Positions 29,541 through 38,249 of a DNA stretch of 45,445 nt are shown piece after piece. Made by a program: the position numbers and the translations under genes. Each line of letters begins with the position of its first letter. Within the stretch, counting starts at the first letter, position 1. This DNA comes from SIG440 sp045592585 (GTDB lineage Bacteria; Bacillota; Clostridia; Monoglobales; Monoglobaceae). A model generated the notes under the pieces. The model was given only the letters and a program-made list of their open reading frames with translations, ran no database searches and had not been told where the DNA came from. The stretch lies in the NCBI GenBank assembly GCA_045592585.1, contig JAZNVB010000056.1, positions 1 to 45,445 of the forward strand, written 5' to 3'.

Positions 29541-31652
29541 ATGGGTAGAGCGTATTCGCTTGAAAGAACAAGAAATATCGGTATCATGGCTCACATTGAT
29601 GCCGGAAAGACTACTACTACAGAACGTATCTTGTATTATACAGGTATTAACCATAAGCTTGGTGAAACCCACGAAGGCGGCGCTACTATGGACTGGATGG
29701 CTCAGGAGCAGGAGAGAGGTATCACAATTACCTCTGCTGCTACAACCTGTTTCTGGGAACCCAAAGAAGGCCCCTATGGCGGCAAAAAACACAGAATTAA
29801 CATCATCGATACTCCCGGACACGTTGACTTTACAGTTGAAGTTCAGCGTTCACTGAGAGTACTTGACGGTTCTGTTACTGTTATGTGTGCCAAGGGCGGC
29901 GTTGAACCCCAGTCAGAAACAGTTTGGCGTCAGGCTGACGAATACAAGGTTCCCCGTATGATATTCGTTAATAAAATGGATATTATGGGTGCAGATTTCT
30001 ACAACGTAGTAAATATGATTCATGAAAGACTCAATGCAAACGGTGTTCCCATTCAGCTTCCTATTGGTGCTGAGGATACATTCGTTGGTATCATTGACCT
30101 TATGAATATGGAAGCCGAGATTTATGATGATGAACTCGGTAACAGCTATCACAAGGATGCTATCCCTGCTGATATGATGGACAAGGCTCAGGAATACCAT
30201 GACAAGATGGTTGAATCTATCTGCGAAACCGATGAAGAACTTCTTGAAAAGTACTTTGGCGGTGAAGAAATCACAGTTGATGAGCTTAAGGCTGCACTTC
30301 GCCGTGCAACCATCAATAACGAAATTGTACCTGTTCTTTGCGGAACAGCATACAGAAACAAGGGTGTTCAGCTGCTTCTTGATGCAGTAATTGAATATAT
30401 GCCCGCACCAACAGATGTACCCAACATTAAGGGCGTAAATCCTGATACAGAGGAAGAGGATGAAAGACCTTCATCAGATGATGCTCCATTCTCTGCTCTT
30501 GCATTCAAGATTGCAACAGACCCATTCGTTGGTAAGATTTGTTTCTTCCGTGTATATTCAGGTACGCTTGAAAAGGGTTCACACGTTCTCAACTCCTGCA
30601 AGGGCAAGAGAGAACGTATGGGTAGAATTCTCCAGATGCACGCAAACCACAGAGAAGACCTTGATGTTGTTTATTCAGGTGACATTGCGGCTGCAGTTGG
30701 TTTACAGAATACCACAACAGGTGAAACACTTTGTGATGAAAAGCATCCTATTATCCTTGAGTCAATGAACTTCCCTGAACCTGTTATCCGTGTTGCTATC
30801 GAGCATAAGACAAAAGCAGGTCAGGAAAAGATGGGTATTGCTCTTGCAAAACTTGCAGAAGAAGATCCTACATTTAAGACATATACCGACGAAGAAACAG
30901 GTCAGACAATCATTGCAGGTATGGGTGAGCTTCACCTTGAAATTATTGTTGACCGTCTCCTTCGTGAATTTAAGGTAGAAGCAAATGTTGGTCAGCCTCA
31001 GGTATCTTACCGCGAAGCATTCCGCAAGCCTGTTGACGTTGAGCACAAGTATGCTCGTCAGTCAGGTGGTAAGGGTCAGTATGGTCACGTACTCGTTAAG
31101 TTCGAACCATTGGAAGAAGGCGAAGGATATATATTTGAGAACAAGGTTGTCGGCGGTGCCGTACCTAAGGAATATATCCCCGCTGTTGATGCAGGTATCC
31201 AGAGTGCTATGCTCAACGGTGTTCTTGCAGGCTACAACGTAGTTGACCTCAAGGCTACACTTTATGATGGTTCTTACCACGAAGTCGACTCATCAGAAAT
31301 GGCATTTAAGATTGCTGCTTCTATGGCTTTCAAGGATGCTATGAGAAAGTCAGACCCCGTTCTTAAAGAACCTATTATGCTTGTTAACGTTATCACACCT
31401 GATGACTACCTCGGTTTTGTTATCGGTGACCTGAGCTCAAGACGTGGTATGATTAAGTGCCAGGAATCAAGATCAGGCGGCGTTACACAGGTTACTGCAG
31501 ACGTTCCCCTTTCTGAGATGTTCGGTTATGCAACCGTTCTCCGTAGTGGTACACAGGGACGTGGTCAGTATTCTATGGAACCTTCACACTACAGCGAAGT
31601 TCCAAAGTCTGTTCAGGATAAGATTATCAGTGACAGAGCAAAGAGTGAATAA
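29541..31652 (+). CDS. fusA: Elongation factor G
   Basis: Translocation GTPase, 703 residues from ATG 29541 after AAAGGAG; an upstream frame start at 29523 is rejected. G motifs: AHIDAGKTTTTERIL (P-loop), RGITITSAATT (switch I), IDTPGHVDF (G3), NKMD (G4). Domains II-V follow, with YRE and GKGQYGHV in domain IV and EPIMLVNV in domain V. A small ACACA/TGTGT hairpin (29511-29526) lies just before the ribosome site. It is separated from rpsG by the palindrome at 29332-29461. Confidence 0.98.
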   Translation: MGRAYSLERTRNIGIMAHIDAGKTTTTERILYYTGINHKLGETHEGGATMDWMAQEQERGITITSAATTCFWEPKEGPYGGKKHRINIIDTPGHVDFTVEVQRSLRVLDGSVTVMCAKGGVEPQSETVWRQADEYKVPRMIFVNKMDIMGADFYNVVNMIHERLNANGVPIQLPIGAEDTFVGIIDLMNMEAEIYDDELGNSYHKDAIPADMMDKAQEYHDKMVESICETDEELLEKYFGGEEITVDELKAALRRATINNEIVPVLCGTAYRNKGVQLLLDAVIEYMPAPTDVPNIKGVNPDTEEEDERPSSDDAPFSALAFKIATDPFVGKICFFRVYSGTLEKGSHVLNSCKGKRERMGRILQMHANHREDLDVVYSGDIAAAVGLQNTTTGETLCDEKHPIILESMNFPEPVIRVAIEHKTKAGQEKMGIALAKLAEEDPTFKTYTDEETGQTIIAGMGELHLEIIVDRLLREFKVEANVGQPQVSYREAFRKPVDVEHKYARQSGGKGQYGHVLVKFEPLEEGEGYIFENKVVGGAVPKEYIPAVDAGIQSAMLNGVLAGYNVVDLKATLYDGSYHEVDSSEMAFKIAASMAFKDAMRKSDPVLKEPIMLVNVITPDDYLGFVIGDLSSRRGMIKCQESRSGGVTQVTADVPLSEMFGYATVLRSGTQGRGQYSMEPSHYSEVPKSVQDKIISDRAKSE

Positions 31653-31688
31653 TTGTGCACTTTTTTCAAACTTTTTTTGAAAAATCTA

Positions 31689-31717
31689 TTGAAAACTATT
31701 CACTTTTGTAGTAAAAT
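31689..31717 (+). promoter_or_regulatory. Promoter directly upstream of tuf
   Basis: TTGAAA (31689-31694), a 17-base spacer and TAAAAT (31712-31717), 46 bases before the ATG. It gives tuf extra expression beyond the operon transcript. Confidence 0.75.
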
Positions 31718-31763
31718 AATTAGTAAATTAATTAACTTATAACCAAGTTAGGAGGAAATTAAA

Positions 31764-32966
31764 ATGGCAAAAGCTAAATATGAAAGAACCAAACCCCATG
31801 TTAACATTGGTACTATCGGCCACGTTGACCATGGTAAAACAACTCTTACCGCTGCAATTACAAAGGTACTTGCTATGGATGGTAAGGCTCAGTACGAAGC
31901 TTACGATATGATCGATAAGGCTCCTGAGGAAAGAGAAAGAGGTATCACAATCTCTACAGCTCACGTTGAGTACGAAACAGAAGCACGTCACTATGCACAC
32001 GTTGACTGCCCCGGACATGCTGACTACGTTAAGAACATGATTACCGGTGCTGCTCAGATGGACGGTGCTATCCTCGTTGTTTCTTCTGCTGACGGTCCTA
32101 TGCCCCAGACAAGAGAACACATTCTTCTTTCACGTCAGGTTGGCGTTCCGAAGATTGTTGTATTCATGAACAAGGTTGACCAGGTTGACGATCCCGAACT
32201 TCTCGAACTCGTTGAAATGGAAATCCGTGACCTTCTCTCAGAATACGAATTCCCCGGTGATGAAATCCCGATCGTTAAGGGTTCAGGTCTTGCAGTTCTT
32301 GAATCTGCATCAACAGATCCTTCAGCTCCTGAATATGCTTGCATTAAGGAACTTATGGGTGCAGTAGATGCATATATTCCTACACCTGAAAGAAAGTCAG
32401 ATCTTCCTTTCCTTATGCCTGTTGAGGACGTATTCTCAATCACAGGCCGTGGTACAGTTGCTACCGGTAGAGTTGAAAGAGGTACTCTTAACCTTTCTGA
32501 CGAAGTTGAAATCGTTGGTCTTTCTGACGAATCAAGAAAAGTTGTTGTTACAGGTATCGAAATGTTCAGAAAGCTTCTTGATCAGGCTGAAGCTGGTGAT
32601 AACATCGGTGCTCTTCTCCGTGGTGTTCAGAGAAACGAAATCGAAAGAGGACAGGTTCTTGCAAAGCCCGGCACAATTCATCCTCACACAAAGTTCAAGG
32701 GTGAAGTTTACGTTCTGACCAAGGAAGAAGGCGGACGTCATACTCCTTTCTTCACAAACTACAGACCCCAGTTCTATTTCAGAACAACTGACGTTACTGG
32801 TGTAGTTAACCTTCCTGAAGGTACAGAAATGTGTATGCCTGGTGATAACGTTACAATGACTGTTGAACTTACAACAACAATCGCTGTTGAAGAAGGTCTT
32901 CGTTTCGCTATCCGTGAAGGTGGACGTACTGTTGGTTCAGGCGTTGTTACAGAAATCATTGAGTAA
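31764..32966 (+). CDS. tuf: Elongation factor Tu
   Basis: Delivers aminoacyl-tRNA to the ribosome as the GTP complex. 400 residues with IGHVDHGKTTLTAAIT, ERERGITISTAHVEY, VDCPGHADYVKNMI, NKVDQ and domain II-III blocks such as GRGTVATGRVERG and KFKGEVYVLTKEEGGRHTPF. ATG 31764 follows TAGGAGGAA. Codon use is strongly biased, in line with very high expression. Last gene of the str operon, ended by a bidirectional terminator. Confidence 0.99.
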   Translation: MAKAKYERTKPHVNIGTIGHVDHGKTTLTAAITKVLAMDGKAQYEAYDMIDKAPEERERGITISTAHVEYETEARHYAHVDCPGHADYVKNMITGAAQMDGAILVVSSADGPMPQTREHILLSRQVGVPKIVVFMNKVDQVDDPELLELVEMEIRDLLSEYEFPGDEIPIVKGSGLAVLESASTDPSAPEYACIKELMGAVDAYIPTPERKSDLPFLMPVEDVFSITGRGTVATGRVERGTLNLSDEVEIVGLSDESRKVVVTGIEMFRKLLDQAEAGDNIGALLRGVQRNEIERGQVLAKPGTIHPHTKFKGEVYVLTKEEGGRHTPFFTNYRPQFYFRTTDVTGVVNLPEGTEMCMPGDNVTMTVELTTTIAVEEGLRFAIREGGRTVGSGVVTEIIE

Positions 32967-32991
32967 TTAACGTAAATAACTAATGTCTATT

Positions 32992-33023
32992 AAAATAACC
33001 CAAGCAATTGCTTGGGTTATTTT
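32992..33023. terminator. Bidirectional terminator between tuf and tmcAL
   Basis: A perfect 32-base palindrome centred between 33007 and 33008 (AAAATAACCCAAGCAA and its complement), with A4 and T4 ends. It serves both converging genes. Confidence 0.92.
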
Positions 33024-33033
33024 GTTTGGCTTT

Positions 33034-34179
33034 TTATATTCTAAACATATTATATAGGTTGTCAAAGGTTCGTTCCATTTCCCAAAAGGCTTTGATTTCA
33101 GGATTTTTCAGTTTGTTTATCTGTGACGTGTTCCTGACTATTGGCAACGTTGCTGATCTTTTTATTTTTGAAATAAGTTCTCGACCCTTTTCGTTGTGGT
33201 CAAGAATTTTTATATAGGGCACATCCGTACTGCGGTGGTCGTTGGTAATGCCGAGGTATGCAGAAAGGATAATCCGTCGGATTCTGCTGTGAGTGTACCG
33301 CTTGGTCTTTATCATATCAGCAAGTTCGCTGATGGTTATGGCTGTCAAGGCAGCGGATTTAATTCGATTTTCCATACCCTCCCCAACGTCAGAAATTTTT
33401 GCAAGAGTTTCGGTAGGCATCTTTATAAGCTCCGCAATAATTGATTTATTCATTGCTTCTATACAATGAAGGTCAGCATCTTTAAAGAGTCCGTGACAAT
33501 GGTCAGGAATATACAAAAGGGCTTCATCAAGATTTCCTGATGTAATCAACTGTCGCAGATGCGTTGCCGAGGCAAACCCGTTATCAACTGTTGTGGAATC
33601 GTGGTTGGCACCTTTGCGCTTTATGGCAACAGGTGTTATATGACTGCCAAAGCGGTCAAGCGCCTTGCAATATTCAATTGCCAGAATGTTGTTTGGTGAG
33701 GACATTAACTTTGCAGCGTTGTCACCGAGAAATTGACCTATAGCTGCAGCCCTTGCAGCAGGATATGAAAAACCTGAGTCAAGCTGTTCTTTTAACATTG
33801 TCGAAAATTCAGACGGTTCATTACATAAAAGAGCAGCAATTGCTTTAAGTTGCTGGGTATTGTCACATTCTGCGCCAAAGGAAAGAAAATCTACAATCCC
33901 CAAAGAGTCGGCAATTGAAACTCCGCCTTTTGCAAAAAATTCTGCCGACTGCATGGCAAATATGGTGGGCAGCTCAATTACCAGGTCGGCACCTGATGCA
34001 ATAGCTGCTTTGGCACGCAGTTCTTTTGAAAATAACGCAACATCGCCACGCTGAACATAGTTGCCACTCATTATGGCAACAACAAAATCAGCTCCGCACA
34101 GCTCTTTTGTGCGTGCAATCTGATATTCGTGCCCCTTGTGAAAAGGGTTGTATTCGCAAATTATTGCGGCGGTTTTCAT
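33034..34179 (-). CDS. tmcAL: tRNA(Met) cytidine acetate ligase
   Basis: A nucleotidyltransferase-like enzyme that activates acetate with ATP to form N4-acetylcytidine at the wobble base of elongator tRNA-Met. The N-terminus IICEYNPFHKGHEYQI carries the HxGH nucleotide-binding motif, and SGNYVQRGDVALFSK, ELPTIFAMQSAEFFAKGGV and AIKRKGANHDS are family blocks. 381 residues is a normal length. The end of the gene faces tuf across a shared terminator. Acetate as substrate and the nearby pta-ackA genes make a suggestive but unproven connection. Confidence 0.94.
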   Translation of the reverse strand: MKTAAIICEYNPFHKGHEYQIARTKELCGADFVVAIMSGNYVQRGDVALFSKELRAKAAIASGADLVIELPTIFAMQSAEFFAKGGVSIADSLGIVDFLSFGAECDNTQQLKAIAALLCNEPSEFSTMLKEQLDSGFSYPAARAAAIGQFLGDNAAKLMSSPNNILAIEYCKALDRFGSHITPVAIKRKGANHDSTTVDNGFASATHLRQLITSGNLDEALLYIPDHCHGLFKDADLHCIEAMNKSIIAELIKMPTETLAKISDVGEGMENRIKSAALTAITISELADMIKTKRYTHSRIRRIILSAYLGITNDHRSTDVPYIKILDHNEKGRELISKIKRSATLPIVRNTSQINKLKNPEIKAFWEMERTFDNLYNMFRI

Positions 34180-34227
34180 AAAATCTCCATTCTGCCGCCA
34201 TACGTCGGCATAAATAGGAATTAAATT

Positions 34228-34388
34228 TCTCTTATCTGTATGGCAAGAAATGATAAGAGATTTTTCTTGTTATTGCCGATGCTCTCGCATCTCAATCCCA
34301 CCCAAAAAGGTGCCACCGGCATCTTTTTCACGGGGTTACGGGCAATGAAATTTGTCGGAAGAAATAACATGAAAGGAACTTTCACGTT
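34228..34388. other. Structured intergenic region between tmcAL and pta
   Basis: Three stem sets fill the gap between divergent genes. TCTCTTATC (34228-34236) / GATAAGAGA (34252-34260) is followed by Ts on the plus strand. A branched unit is closed by ATTGCC (34272-34277) / GGCAAT (34341-34346), with GATGC/GCATC (34278-34282/34287-34291) and CACC/GGTG (34299-34302/34309-34312) inside. AAC-TGAAAG / CTTTCA-GTT (34366-34388) follows. The closed multibranch shape resembles a riboswitch or small RNA on either strand, but I match no known class. Confidence 0.4.
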
Positions 34389-34474
34389 ATTTTCACTCCC
34401 TTGTTACAGTATACCCTATTTTGTGTTTGAAATAAAGTATTTTTGTCAAAAAAATAAAAAATTTGGTTTTTTCC

Positions 34475-34503
34475 TTGCATATCTTGGAAAATTGTTGTAT
34501 ACT
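34475..34503 (+). promoter_or_regulatory. Promoter of pta-ackA
   Basis: TTGCAT (34475-34480), a 17-base spacer and TATACT (34498-34503), 53 bases before pta. Confidence 0.78.
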
Positions 34504-34556
34504 ATTAGGTGGATAATTTTATAGATCTATAAATTTATATATAGTGGAGGCGTAAA

Positions 34557-35555
34557 ATGAGTAAGTTTTTGGACACAATAAAGGAAAGAGCAAAAACTGA
34601 TAAAAAGACAATTGTTCTTCCTGAATCTATGGATGCCAGAATTTATGAAGCGGCAGAAAAAATTCTTAAGGAGGACTTTGCCAACATTATTATTGTGGGC
34701 ACTCCCGAAGAGGTTGAAAAGTACAGCAAGGGTTATGACATTACAGGTGCTACAATTATCAACCCCTTTACATACGAAAAGACAGAAGAATATCTTAATC
34801 TTTTTGTTGAACTGAGAAAGTCAAAAGGTCTTACATACGAAGAAGCAAAAGCAACTGCTCTTGGCGATTATATGTATTATGCATGTTTGATGGTTAAAGC
34901 AGGCGATGCTGATGGCGTCGTTTCAGGTGCTTGCCATTCAACAGCAAATACTTTAAGACCCAGTCTTCAGATTATCAAGACCAAACCCGGAACAAAGCTG
35001 GTTTCTGCTTTCTTTGTTATAGTTGTTCCTGATTGCGAATATGGTGCAAATGGAACATTTATATTTGGTGACAGCGGTCTTGTGCAGAACCCCAATCCCG
35101 AGGAACTTGCTGCAATCGCTGCTTGTTCTGCAGAATCCTTTGAACTGCTTGTTCAGGAGGAAGCGATTGTTGCAATGCTTTCACACTCATCAATGGGCAG
35201 TGCAAAGCACGACGACGTTACCAAGGTTGTTGAGGCAACAAGAATCTGCAAGGAAGAAAACCCCAACCTTAAGGTTGACGGCGAACTTCAGCTTGATGCC
35301 GCAATTGTTCCTGAAATTGGCGAATCAAAGGCTCCGGGAAGCTCTGTTGCAGGTCATGCGAATGTTCTTGTATTCCCTGACCTTGATGCAGGAAATATCG
35401 GTTACAAGCTTGCTCAGCGCTTGGCAAAGGCAGAAGCTTACGGCCCTGTAACTCAGGGTATTGCAATGCCTATCAATGACTTGTCCCGTGGCTGCAGTGC
35501 TGACGATATTGTTGGTGTTGTTGCAATCACTTGTGTTCAGGCACAGAAAAACTAA
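34557..35555 (+). CDS. pta: Phosphate acetyltransferase
   Basis: Converts acetyl-CoA and phosphate to acetyl phosphate. Short form of 332 residues, without the N-terminal P-loop domain of enterobacterial Pta. Family blocks: TIVLPESMDARIYEAAEKIL, DGVVSGACHSTANTLRPSLQ, VPDCEYGANGTFIFGDSG, MLSHSSMGSAKHDDV and VDGELQLDAAIVPEI. The ATG follows GTGGAGG. ackA begins 24 bases after its stop, so the pair forms the acetate- and ATP-producing route. Confidence 0.97.
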   Translation: MSKFLDTIKERAKTDKKTIVLPESMDARIYEAAEKILKEDFANIIIVGTPEEVEKYSKGYDITGATIINPFTYEKTEEYLNLFVELRKSKGLTYEEAKATALGDYMYYACLMVKAGDADGVVSGACHSTANTLRPSLQIIKTKPGTKLVSAFFVIVVPDCEYGANGTFIFGDSGLVQNPNPEELAAIAACSAESFELLVQEEAIVAMLSHSSMGSAKHDDVTKVVEATRICKEENPNLKVDGELQLDAAIVPEIGESKAPGSSVAGHANVLVFPDLDAGNIGYKLAQRLAKAEAYGPVTQGIAMPINDLSRGCSADDIVGVVAITCVQAQKN

Positions 35556-35579
35556 AAAATTGAAAGGAAGTAATTTAAA

Positions 35580-36779
35580 ATGAAAATCTTGGTTATAAAT
35601 GCAGGTAGTTCATCACTTAAGTATCAGCTTATAAATATGGAAACCGAGCAGGTTATGGCAAAAGGCCTTTGTGAAAGAATAGGTATTGATGGCTCAAAAC
35701 TCAATCACACCCCTGCAGGTGGCGAAAAGAATGTTATTGAAAAGAACATGAAAGACCATTCTGATGCAATCAAGATGGTTCTTGATGCTCTCACAGATGC
35801 AAGCTACGGCGTAATTTCTGATATGAGTGAAATTGCAGCAGTTGGACACCGTGTTGTTCACGGTGGCGAAACCTTCAGCGGTTCTGTAATCATCAATGAC
35901 GAGGTTAAAAAGGCACTTGAAGCTTGTGTTCCTCTTGCACCCCTTCACAATCCTGCAAACCTTATCGGTATAGCAGCATGTGAGGCAGCAATGCCCGGTG
36001 TTCCTCAGATTGGTGTATTTGATACCGCATTCCATCAGACAATGTCAAAGGAAGCATATATGTATGCTGTACCTTATGAACTTTACGAAAAGCACAAAAT
36101 CAGAAGATACGGCTTCCACGGTACATCACACAAATATGTATCTCAGGAAGCTGCAAAGATGCTTGGCAAAAAGCCCGAGGAACTCAAGATGATTACCTGT
36201 CATATGGGCAATGGTTCAAGTATTACAGCCGTTGATGGCGGTAAGTCTGTTGACACATCAATGGGCTTTACTCCCCTTGCAGGTGTTGTTATGGGTACAC
36301 GTTGCGGCGATATTGACCCTGCTATTGTTAAGTTTATTGCTGAGGCAGAAGGTATGTCGATTGCTGATGTTGATGCACTCCTTAACAAGCAGTCAGGTGT
36401 TCAGGGTATTTCAGGCGTAAGCTCTGACTTCCGTGACCTTGAGACGGCTCAGGCAGAAGGCAACGAAAGAGCATCTCTTGCACTTGATATGTTTGTTGAA
36501 AGTGTAAGAAAATTCATCGGCTCATATATGATTAAGATGGGCGGCGTTGATGCAATTATCTTTACTGCAGGTATCGGTGAAAATACCCCTATTATGCGTG
36601 ATGCAATCACAAAGAATTTAGAAGCATTTGGTATCAAGGTTGATGCTGAAAAGAACGAAAAAGCAATCCGTGGTGGACAGATGGATATTTCGGCAGATGA
36701 TTCTAAGGTTAAGATTCTGGTTGTTCCCACCAATGAGGAACTTATGATTGCTAAAGAAACTCTTGAGCTGCTTAAATAG
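35580..36779 (+). CDS. ackA: Acetate kinase
   Basis: Transfers phosphate from acetyl phosphate to ADP, giving acetate and ATP. 399 residues, with the opening KILVINAGSSSLKYQLI (ASKHA phosphate loop), GHRVVHGGETF, FDTAFHQTM, RRYGFHGTSHKYVS and TCHMGNGSSITAVDGGKSVDTSMG. ATG 35580 follows AAAGGAAG. Co-transcribed with pta and ended by a strong terminator. Confidence 0.98.
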   Translation: MKILVINAGSSSLKYQLINMETEQVMAKGLCERIGIDGSKLNHTPAGGEKNVIEKNMKDHSDAIKMVLDALTDASYGVISDMSEIAAVGHRVVHGGETFSGSVIINDEVKKALEACVPLAPLHNPANLIGIAACEAAMPGVPQIGVFDTAFHQTMSKEAYMYAVPYELYEKHKIRRYGFHGTSHKYVSQEAAKMLGKKPEELKMITCHMGNGSSITAVDGGKSVDTSMGFTPLAGVVMGTRCGDIDPAIVKFIAEAEGMSIADVDALLNKQSGVQGISGVSSDFRDLETAQAEGNERASLALDMFVESVRKFIGSYMIKMGGVDAIIFTAGIGENTPIMRDAITKNLEAFGIKVDAEKNEKAIRGGQMDISADDSKVKILVVPTNEELMIAKETLELLK

Positions 36780-36790
36780 AGATTAAGGAT

Positions 36791-36826
36791 AAAACAGGGC
36801 TGTCCGTATATAGACAGCCCGTTTTT
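36791..36826 (+). terminator. Terminator after ackA
   Basis: GGGCTGTC (36797-36804) pairs with GACAGCCC (36813-36820), extended by AAAAC/GTTTT past a bulged A, with Ts at the end. Confidence 0.88.
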
Positions 36827-36871
36827 GACATTTATGCAAGAGTTAAAACTGGTTACAAAGGGGGCGGTGAA

Positions 36872-37489
36872 ATGTCGGACTTTTATGAAGAATACGAAAA
36901 AAAGACCGATGAAGAGCTGGTAAAGCTTTCGGGAACAGGAGATAAGGATGCTACCGAATGCTTGCTTGTACGCTATAAAAATTTGGTTCTGGCAAAGGCG
37001 AGAATGTTTTTTCTGGCGGGAGCTGATGAGAAGGATATAATTCAGGAGGGAATGATTGGCCTTTTCAAGGCGATTCGTGATTTTGACAAGGACAGGCAGA
37101 CTTCATTTAAAGGTTTTGCCGAGTTGTGCATCAAGCGGCAGATTATTACTGCAGTAAAAACTGCTACCCGTCAAAAGCATATGCCCCTTAACACATATGT
37201 GTCACTCAGCAATCCTATGTATGACGGAGATACCGATGGCTTGCTTGAAGATATTCTTCCAAGCTCATCAGACGACCCAGAGCATCTTTTTATCAGCAAG
37301 GAAAATGCAGAATTCCTTACCGGAAAGATGAAGGAGGTTTTAAGCTCTCTGGAAAAACAAGTGTTGGCGCTCTATCTTGAAGGCAAATCCTATCAGGAAA
37401 TCGGCATAATTTTATCACGTCCGCCTAAGTCAATTGACAATGCTCTGCAAAGGGTGAAAAAGAAGATGGAGAAGTTTGAAAAGCTGTAA
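36872..37489 (+). CDS. sigH: RNA polymerase sigma factor SigH (sporulation)
   Basis: A sigma-70 family factor of 205 residues that in spore-formers turns on early stationary and sporulation genes. Region 2 reads ECLLVRYKNLVLAKARMFFLAGADEKDIIQEG and MIGLFKAIRDFDKDR, followed by SFKGFAELCIKRQIITAVKTATRQKH. Region 4 is SSLEKQVLALYLEGKSYQEIGIILSRPPKSIDNALQRVKKKM. The N-terminus and length match SigH better than SigE, SigF or SigG. A GGGGGCGG ribosome site precedes the ATG. No clear promoter was found after the ackA terminator. Confidence 0.93.
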   Translation: MSDFYEEYEKKTDEELVKLSGTGDKDATECLLVRYKNLVLAKARMFFLAGADEKDIIQEGMIGLFKAIRDFDKDRQTSFKGFAELCIKRQIITAVKTATRQKHMPLNTYVSLSNPMYDGDTDGLLEDILPSSSDDPEHLFISKENAEFLTGKMKEVLSSLEKQVLALYLEGKSYQEIGIILSRPPKSIDNALQRVKKKMEKFEKL

Positions 37490-37553
37490 CTAAATGGAAT
37501 AAAATGGTAAAAGTTTTAAACAAAAAACAGCGTGTCAAGAAAAACTTTTTTTG

Positions 37554-37595
37554 ATTATGTAAACCATAAAAAACCCTGAAATTGGTTTACATAAT
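37554..37595. repeat. 12-bp inverted repeat downstream of sigH
   Basis: ATTATGTAAACC (37554-37565) and GGTTTACATAAT (37584-37595) are exact complements 18 bases apart. A further GGTTTACA occurs at 37762-37769. No T-run follows, so a protein-binding site is as likely as a terminator. Confidence 0.5.
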
Positions 37596-37628
37596 ATCGG
37601 GCAAAGACGGCAAAGCCACTACTATAAG

Positions 37629-37715
37629 TTATTAACAGAGTTATCCACGTTATCCACAGGTTTGGGGATATAGACAGGCAAAAATTGGCAAAATTAGGGG
37701 TTAAACTGTGGAAAA
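37629..37715. promoter_or_regulatory. Cluster of DnaA boxes with adjacent AT-rich DNA
   Basis: Two DnaA boxes stand back to back: TTATCCACG (37641-37649, one mismatch) and TTATCCACA (37650-37658, consensus). TTATTAACA (37629-37637) is a weaker match, and TTTTCCACA lies in the opposite orientation (37715-37707). About 120 bases of very AT-rich DNA follow (37755-37870). This looks like a replication-origin module or a DnaA-controlled or titration site. No dnaA or dnaN gene is in the window. Confidence 0.6.
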
Positions 37716-37912
37716 GCCCATTATAATTGGGGTTTGCGAAAATGCTCTGAAAATTGTTTTTGGTTTACAATAATTTTTTAGAAAAAGATAAAAATATTAT
37801 TATGTTCTTAATTGTTTTATACTGGATTTGTTGTATTTTTGCTGTAGAAATTATACCTTTTGTGGTTAAAGAAGTTTGTAAATAAGGTACATAATATATT
37901 TTTTAAAAATAC

Positions 37913-37941
37913 TTGAAAATATTACTGAAATAGGGTATACT
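37913..37941 (+). promoter_or_regulatory. Promoter of the DUF1858 gene
   Basis: TTGAAA (37913-37918), a 17-base spacer and TATACT (37936-37941), 50 bases before the start. Confidence 0.78.
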
Positions 37942-37991
37942 ATTTGCGGAAGATTAAAATCTATTGGATATATGAAAGAGAGGTTTGAAAA

Positions 37992-38198
37992 ATGGCAAAG
38001 GTTACAAAGGATACAATCATTCTGGACGTTCTTCGTCTTGACCCTGAAACAGCACCCTTTTTTCTTGAAATAGGTATGCATTGTCTGGGTTGTCCTTCAG
38101 CAAGTGGCGAGAGCATTGAACAGGCTTGTATGGTACATGGTACCGACGCAGATGCCCTTGTTGAAAAGATTAACGCATTTTTGGCGTCAAAAGCGTAA
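37992..38198 (+). CDS. DUF1858 domain protein
   Basis: A 68-residue protein with the DUF1858 pattern: a DTIILDVLRLDPETAPFFLEIGMHCLGCPSASGE-like core containing HCLGC and an alanine-rich C-terminal helix. The CxxC in HCLGC could bind iron or another metal, and related domains occur with hybrid-cluster proteins in anaerobes. The function is unknown. It has its own promoter and terminator. GAGAGG precedes the ATG. Confidence 0.92.
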   Translation: MAKVTKDTIILDVLRLDPETAPFFLEIGMHCLGCPSASGESIEQACMVHGTDADALVEKINAFLASKA

Positions 38199-38219
38199 TT
38201 TAATATTTATGCAAAATGC

Positions 38220-38246
38220 AAAGCCACTCATCAGAGTGGCTTTTTT
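38220..38246 (+). terminator. Terminator after the DUF1858 gene
   Basis: AAAGCCACTC (38220-38229) pairs with GAGTGGCTTT (38234-38243) around ATCA, followed by Ts. The A-rich left side may also help end rarA, which arrives from the right. Confidence 0.92.
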
Positions 38247-38249
38247 CGT

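Noticed and set aside
34240..34524. A 94-codon plus-strand frame upstream of pta
   Set aside because: It runs through the structured stems and the pta promoter and has a low-complexity, AT-derived composition.
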